A stretch of DNA of 9,943 nucleotides from Oscillospiraceae bacterium (GTDB lineage Bacteria > Bacillota > Clostridia > Oscillospirales > Acutalibacteraceae). The stretch lies in assembly GCA_902782805.1 (NCBI GenBank), contig CACZON010000338.1:1-9943 (forward strand), read 5' to 3'. Below the pieces are notes generated by a model. It was given only the letters and a program-made list of their open reading frames with translations, made no database searches and had not been told where the DNA came from. This document shows positions 5,712 through 9,943 of the stretch, piece by piece. Position numbers and translations under genes: made by a program. Positions within the stretch are counted from its first letter, which is position 1, and each line of letters opens with the position of its first letter.

Positions 5712-7916
5712 ATGGAACAGATGACAACCAACGATCAACCCGAAGTGAATTATGAAACGCTTTTGTCGGTGATCAAGAAGAGCGGGAAGGAATTCGACCT
5801 CGATCTGATCCGCCACGCGTACGACTTCGCGGCCGCGGCCCACAGCGGCCAGATGCGCCTCTCCGGCGAGCCGTATATCGTTCATCCGATCAGCGTCGCC
5901 TGCATCGTCGTGGAGCTCGGAATGGACTCCGAATCGATCGCGGCGGCGCTGCTCCACGACGTGGTCGAGGACACCGGGACGACCCTTGCGCAGATCCAGA
6001 AGGAATTCGGCCCGAGCATCACCGAGCTGATCGACGGCCTGACGAAGATCTCCCGGATCGCGTATTCCGACCGCGAAGAGGAACAGGCGGAGAACATCCG
6101 CAAGATGCTGATCGCGATGGCGGACGATATCCGCGTCATCATCATCAAGCTGGCGGACCGCCTCCACAATATGCGGACGATGCAGTTTCAGCCGCCTCAG
6201 AAGCAGCGCGACAAGTCGCTTGAGAGCATGGAGGTTTTCGCGCCGATTGCCCACCGCCTCGGGATCGAAGCGGTCAAGGAGGAGCTCGAGGATCTATCGC
6301 TGCGCTATCTGGATCCGATCGCCTACGATGAAATCGAAAAGGCGCTTGCGGAAAAAGGCGAGAACGGCCTGCAGTTTATCGAACAGATCAAGGAAGATAT
6401 CCGGGAGCGCGTCTCGAAGACCATTCCCGACGTCTATATCGAAGGCCGCGTCAAGAGTATCAACGGCATCTACCGCAAGATGTTTGTTCAAGGGCGGAAT
6501 TTCGATGAAATCTTCGACGTTTACGCCGTTCGGATCATCGTCGATACCGTCAACGACTGCTACAACGTTCTCGGCATCATCCACGATATGCTCACGCCGC
6601 TGCCGAACCGCTTCAAGGATTATATTTATACCCCGAAGCCGAATATGTATCAGTCGCTTCATACAACGGTGATCGGCAGAATGGGCATCCCCTTCGAGGT
6701 GCAGATCCGCACCTGGAACTTGCATTATATGGCGGAATACGGCATCGCCGCCCATTGGAAATATAAGCTCGGCCTTTCGAAGGAGGATTCCTTCGAGAAG
6801 CGTCTCGCCTGGATCCGCCAGATGCTCGAAGCGCAGAACGACAGCGAGGATTCAACCGACATCGTCCGCAATATCAAAACCGATCTCGCGCAGGAGGAGG
6901 TCTTCGTCTTTACGCCGCACGGCGACGTCATCAATCTTCCCGTCGGCGCAACGGTGATCGATTTCGCCTATTCGATCCACAGCGCGATCGGCAACAAGAT
7001 GATCGGCGCGAAGGTCGACAACCGCATCGTCCCGATCGACTACGAAGTTAAGACCGGCGATATCGTTGAAATCGTAACGACGAAGGATCCGAATCACGGC
7101 CCGAACCGCGATTGGCTCAATATCGTTAAGACCTCCGGCGCGCGCAACAAGATCCGTCTCTGGTTCAAAAAGGAACGCCGCGAGGAGAATATCGCGCAGG
7201 GACGCGACGCGTTCGAAAAGGAGCTGCAGCGCAACGGCATCTCCTTTACGCAGGAGGAGCTGGCGGGACTGCTCGAAAACGTTCTGAAAAAGCACAGCTG
7301 CTCCGATATGGACGATTTCTATTCCGCGATCGGCTACGGCGGGATCCAGCTGTGGAAGGTGATCCCGCGGCTGCGCGACGAATACGCCAAACTTAAAAAA
7401 GCCGTTTCGCCGGAGGAGCTGGCGGCGCAGCTTTCGCAGAATCAGCAGAAGACGAAAACGCACGCAAAAGGCGGCGTCCTGATCGACGGGATGGACAACT
7501 GCCTGATCAAGTTTTCGCGCTGCTGCAATCCGCTTCCGGGCGACGATATCATCGGCTTCGTTACACGCGGCTTCGGCGTTTCAATCCATAAACGCGATTG
7601 TCCGAACGTTCCCCGCGATCTTTCCGCGGCGGCGGAGCCGGAGCGCTGGGTTCGCGCGCACTGGGATACCGACGTCCGGGAATCCTATCAGTCGACGCTG
7701 GAAATCACCGCCGAGGACCGCGACGGCCTGCTGATGGATATCACGCAGCAGATCTTCAATATGCACCTGATGATGCACGCGCTCAATTCCCGCGTGACCC
7801 GGGACGGAAAAGCCGTCGTTTACGTCGATATCGTCGTCAACGGCCAGGATCACCTGCGTTCGGTGATCCAGAAGCTCTCGTCGATCCGCGGGATCCTCTC
7901 GGTAAAGCGTTCCTGA
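5712..7916 (+). CDS. rel: Bifunctional (p)ppGpp synthetase/hydrolase Rel
   Basis: Rel makes (p)ppGpp from ATP and GDP/GTP during amino-acid starvation on stalled ribosomes, and hydrolyses it otherwise. The 734-residue product has the full long-RSH layout. The HD hydrolase domain has HPISVA (His58), HDVVEDT (82-88) and LADRLHNMRT (147-156), so hydrolysis should be intact. The synthetase domain has GRVKSINGIYRKM (245-257), FDEIFDVYAVRI, the PKPNMYQSLHT segment, EVQIRT (329-334) and HWKYK. Then come TGS (about 396-457), a helical region, the zinc-finger/RIS region with RCCNPLPGD (Cys604, Cys605) and HKRDCPN (Cys630), and ACT (about 661-733). The start ATG 5712 follows AAGGTGA at 5701-5707, which contains the recJ stop codon, implying coupling; an in-frame TTG at 5697 inside recJ is less likely. 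The apt gene that often separates recJ and rel in Firmicutes is missing. Confidence 0.96.
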   Translation: MEQMTTNDQPEVNYETLLSVIKKSGKEFDLDLIRHAYDFAAAAHSGQMRLSGEPYIVHPISVACIVVELGMDSESIAAALLHDVVEDTGTTLAQIQKEFGPSITELIDGLTKISRIAYSDREEEQAENIRKMLIAMADDIRVIIIKLADRLHNMRTMQFQPPQKQRDKSLESMEVFAPIAHRLGIEAVKEELEDLSLRYLDPIAYDEIEKALAEKGENGLQFIEQIKEDIRERVSKTIPDVYIEGRVKSINGIYRKMFVQGRNFDEIFDVYAVRIIVDTVNDCYNVLGIIHDMLTPLPNRFKDYIYTPKPNMYQSLHTTVIGRMGIPFEVQIRTWNLHYMAEYGIAAHWKYKLGLSKEDSFEKRLAWIRQMLEAQNDSEDSTDIVRNIKTDLAQEEVFVFTPHGDVINLPVGATVIDFAYSIHSAIGNKMIGAKVDNRIVPIDYEVKTGDIVEIVTTKDPNHGPNRDWLNIVKTSGARNKIRLWFKKERREENIAQGRDAFEKELQRNGISFTQEELAGLLENVLKKHSCSDMDDFYSAIGYGGIQLWKVIPRLRDEYAKLKKAVSPEELAAQLSQNQQKTKTHAKGGVLIDGMDNCLIKFSRCCNPLPGDDIIGFVTRGFGVSIHKRDCPNVPRDLSAAAEPERWVRAHWDTDVRESYQSTLEITAEDRDGLLMDITQQIFNMHLMMHALNSRVTRDGKAVVYVDIVVNGQDHLRSVIQKLSSIRGILSVKRS

Positions 7917-7924
7917 GGTGACCT

Positions 7925-8536
7925 ATGGAAATTCAGCGTTTTTCCGGAGACCTTTACGAAGAGAACACCTATCTCGTTCTGGAACCGCAGAGCCGGCTCT
8001 GCGTTCTGATCGATCCCGGACGCTTTGTCGAAGCGCTCCCGGAGGGCTATACGCTCGATAAAATCCTTTTGACCCACGCCCACGTCGATCATGCGCTGCA
8101 CGCGCAGGAATGCGCCGAGCGTTTTTCGGCGCCGGTTTATCTTCATCGGGCGGATCTGCCGCTCTATCGCGCCGACGCGCTCAGTCTTTTTGCGCAGGCG
8201 GGGATCCGGCGCGAAACGGTTCCGGATCCGATCGTTTTCGACGATGGAGAGGAGCTTTCATTCGGCACGCTTCGGATCGTTCCGATCCATACGCCCGGCC
8301 ATACGCCCGGCAGCGTCTGCTACCGGATCGACGACGCGCTCTTCTCGGGCGATATGCTCATGCGCGGAACGATCGGGCGCATCGATCTGCCCGGCGGAAA
8401 CCGCGGCGAGATGTTCGAAAGCTGCCGCCTGCTCGCGTCGATGCGGGAGGATCCGCTTGTCTGCCCCGGCCACGGCGACTATTCAACGCTGCGGCATGAA
8501 AAAGAAACGAATCCGTATTTGAGGGGGATTGTATGA
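7925..8536 (+). CDS. MBL-fold metallo-hydrolase (glyoxalase II-like)
   Basis: This 203-residue protein is a complete small metallo-beta-lactamase-fold hydrolase. The metal ligands are all visible: THAHVDH (His51, His53, Asp55, His56), HTPGHTPGS (His126), FSGDML (Asp143) and CPGHGD (His183), so a two-metal site is expected. Length and motifs match the YcbL/glyoxalase-II-like group, which hydrolyses thioesters such as S-lactoylglutathione in some members. The true substrate here is unknown, and the large C-terminal glutathione-binding domain of classical GloB is absent. No signal peptide is seen, so it is cytoplasmic. It begins eight bases after rel; its ribosome binding site GAGGTGA (7915-7921) includes part of the rel stop. 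Its own stop overlaps the hemZ start by ATGA. The rel-MBL-hemZ order is common in Clostridia. Confidence 0.93.
   Translation: MEIQRFSGDLYEENTYLVLEPQSRLCVLIDPGRFVEALPEGYTLDKILLTHAHVDHALHAQECAERFSAPVYLHRADLPLYRADALSLFAQAGIRRETVPDPIVFDDGEELSFGTLRIVPIHTPGHTPGSVCYRIDDALFSGDMLMRGTIGRIDLPGGNRGEMFESCRLLASMREDPLVCPGHGDYSTLRHEKETNPYLRGIV
8288..8311 (+). repeat. Perfect 12-bp tandem repeat encoding HTPGHTPG
   Basis: CATACGCCCGGC occurs twice back to back (8288-8299 and 8300-8311). It encodes the doubled HTPG of the MBL motif, with the second His being metal ligand His126. The doubling of the peptide is normal for the family; perfect identity of the two DNA copies, with all third positions the same, is a local curiosity. 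Confidence 0.9.
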
Positions 8537-9943
8537 TTCTTCTGATGCGGGGGCACGATTTCTTTTATGAGATCGAAAGCCTCTGCCGCCTTTTCTATCC
8601 CTACGAAAAATTTGAATATGCCGAGCAGGAGCCCAAAGCGGGAGATTATCTTACGGCGGTGATCGAACGCGGAGAAACGGAAGATCGCTATCTTGCCGGC
8701 GCGCGCATCGCGGAGAACTGCCGCACGGCGCAGGAAACAGCCCCGAAGGCCGCGGAACGGGAAGAAAAACGGATTCTTGCCGCGCTGCTCTTCCGTGTCC
8801 TTTCCGAACAGACGGGGAAAAAGCCGCTCTGGGGCGTTCTGACGGGGATTCACCCGGTCAAAACCTTCCGCCTGCTCTCCCAGGAGATCGGAGAGGCGGA
8901 AGCCGCAGAGTATTTCCGGGAGAAGTATTACGTTTCGCCGGAAAAGATCTCGATGGCGCAAAGGACGCTTCGAAATCAGCAGAAATATCTGAACGCGATC
9001 GACCCGCGGTCGTTTGCGCTCTATCTTTCGATCCCGTTCTGTCCGACGCGCTGTTCCTACTGTTCGTTCGTTTCTCAGTCGGTCGAAAAATCCCGCAAGC
9101 TGATCCCGCAGTACGTAAAGCTGCTCTGCGAAGAGCTGCGCTGCACCGGCCGCATGGCGCGGGAGCTTTCGCTTCGGATGACGAGCGTCTATCTCGGCGG
9201 CGGCACACCCACCGTTCTGACGGCTCAGGAGCTCGACGAAGTCCTCTCTGCGGTGAAGGAATCCTTCGATTTTTCCGATTGCGGTGAATTTACCGTGGAA
9301 GCCGGGCGGCCCGATACGATCACGCGCGAAAAGCTCCGCGTCATGAAGCGCCGTGAAGTAGACCGCATCAGCATCAATCCGCAGTCGATGAACGAAAACG
9401 TCCTGCGGGCGATCGGAAGAAAGCACAGCGCGCAGGAGATCATCGATTCCTTTTTCCTCGCGCGTGAAGAAGGCTTCGACAATATCAACATGGATCTGAT
9501 CATCGGCCTGCCGGAGGATACGCCGGAGAGCTTTTGCGAAACGCTCGCAAAGCTCCTGGAGCTCTCGCCGGAGAATATCACCGTTCATGCGCTCGCGCTC
9601 AAGCATGCTGCGCGGATGATGCAGGACGCCGAGAAGGAATACCATAAAAGCGAGAAGGTCTCCGAAATGGCCGAGGCTTCCGTCTCCATGCTGAGCGGGG
9701 CCGGCTACGAGCCCTATTACCTCTACCGCCAGAGCCGGATGGCCGGGAATCTGGAGAACATCGGCTGGTGCAAACCGTGGAGGGAATGCGCCTACAATAT
9801 CGCGACGATGGAGGAGATCGAGAGCATCGTCGCCTGCGGCGCGGGCGGCGTTTCAAAGGTGATCGATTTTTCGAAAGACCTGATCCGGCGTATATTTAAT
9901 TTCAAGTATTCATATGAATATGTTGCGAGACATGAAGAAATTC
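8533..9943 (+). CDS. hemZ: Radical-SAM protein HemZ (coproporphyrinogen dehydrogenase family), 3' end cut
   Basis: The reading frame stays open from ATG 8533 to the window end, giving 470 residues; HemZ proteins are about 490-500 long, so only a short C-terminus is missing. The N-terminal region (1-160) has the HemZ-specific LWGVLTGIHPVK segment. The radical-SAM core follows with IPFCPTRCSYCSF (Cys170, Cys174, Cys177 for the 4Fe-4S cluster), YLGGGTPT (220-227), VEAGRPDTI, RISINPQSM and MDLIIGLPEDT. The C-terminal part has YYLYRQSRMAGNLENIGW and the CGAGGVSK motif near 435-442. The family is named for oxygen-independent coproporphyrinogen III oxidation in heme synthesis, but activity is poorly supported for HemZ. 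Phe179 replaces the fourth cysteine of HemN. The ATG overlaps the MBL stop (ATGA), with GAGGGG at 8521-8526 as ribosome binding site. The last 60 bases are AT-rich but still read as the family's C-terminus. hisS and aspS often come next in Clostridia, beyond this window. Confidence 0.92.
   Translation, partial: MILLMRGHDFFYEIESLCRLFYPYEKFEYAEQEPKAGDYLTAVIERGETEDRYLAGARIAENCRTAQETAPKAAEREEKRILAALLFRVLSEQTGKKPLWGVLTGIHPVKTFRLLSQEIGEAEAAEYFREKYYVSPEKISMAQRTLRNQQKYLNAIDPRSFALYLSIPFCPTRCSYCSFVSQSVEKSRKLIPQYVKLLCEELRCTGRMARELSLRMTSVYLGGGTPTVLTAQELDEVLSAVKESFDFSDCGEFTVEAGRPDTITREKLRVMKRREVDRISINPQSMNENVLRAIGRKHSAQEIIDSFFLAREEGFDNINMDLIIGLPEDTPESFCETLAKLLELSPENITVHALALKHAARMMQDAEKEYHKSEKVSEMAEASVSMLSGAGYEPYYLYRQSRMAGNLENIGWCKPWRECAYNIATMEEIESIVACGAGGVSKVIDFSKDLIRRIFNFKYSYEYVARHEEI

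Noticed and set aside
8479..9645. Minus-strand open frame of about 390 residues opposite hemZ
   Set aside because: The plus strand carries a complete radical-SAM core in the same interval; the antisense product has no motifs.
9885..9943. AT-rich end of the window as a possible insertion boundary
   Set aside because: The frame continues and the residues (RIFNFKYSYEYVARHEE) fit the expected HemZ C-terminus; there is no repeat or transposase sequence.

Overview
The window reads as a compact, all-plus-strand block of housekeeping and stress genes from a bacterial chromosome. The gene content (diadenylate cyclase CdaA with its YbbR-type partner CdaR, a bifunctional Rel, RecJ, HemZ, and a DUF3343 plus cysteine-desulfurase-like pair) and the purine-rich Shine-Dalgarno sites point to Firmicutes, most likely class Clostridia. 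The DNA is GC-rich for that group and favours GC-ending codons such as GCG, CCG and ATC. I cannot place it below class from the sequence alone. There is no gene-free stretch longer than about 150 bases, and I see no mobile element, CRISPR array, tRNA or rRNA.

Layout. (1) Positions 1-1312 hold the 3' end of a DUF3343 gene overlapping by four bases (ATGA) with a complete class-V aminotransferase / cysteine desulfurase-like gene. This pair is known from sulfur/selenium handling contexts. (2) Positions 1309-3570 form a separate second-messenger operon: a promoter overlapping the previous stop codon, cdaA (c-di-AMP synthase), cdaR (membrane-anchored YbbR-repeat regulator, overlapping cdaA by 14 bases), and a strong intrinsic terminator. 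glmM, which often follows cdaR, is not here. (3) Positions 3604 to the right edge form a second operon with a near-consensus extended -10 promoter: recJ, rel, an MBL-fold hydrolase gene, and hemZ (cut by the window end). Junctions are 4 bases, 8 bases and a 4-base overlap, so translation is probably coupled. apt and dtd, often found around rel in Firmicutes, are absent from this stretch.

Working together. Two nucleotide-signalling systems sit side by side: c-di-AMP synthesis and control (envelope and potassium homeostasis) and (p)ppGpp synthesis/hydrolysis (nutrient stress). RecJ adds single-strand DNA processing for repair. The hydrolase and the radical-SAM HemZ are conserved companions of rel in many Clostridia, though a shared function is not established. 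I found no convincing undescribed system. The most useful leads are the Se/S-type pair at the left edge, the missing usual neighbours (glmM, apt), the HemW-like cysteine pattern in HemZ, several start-codon corrections, and a strong local excess of GATC.
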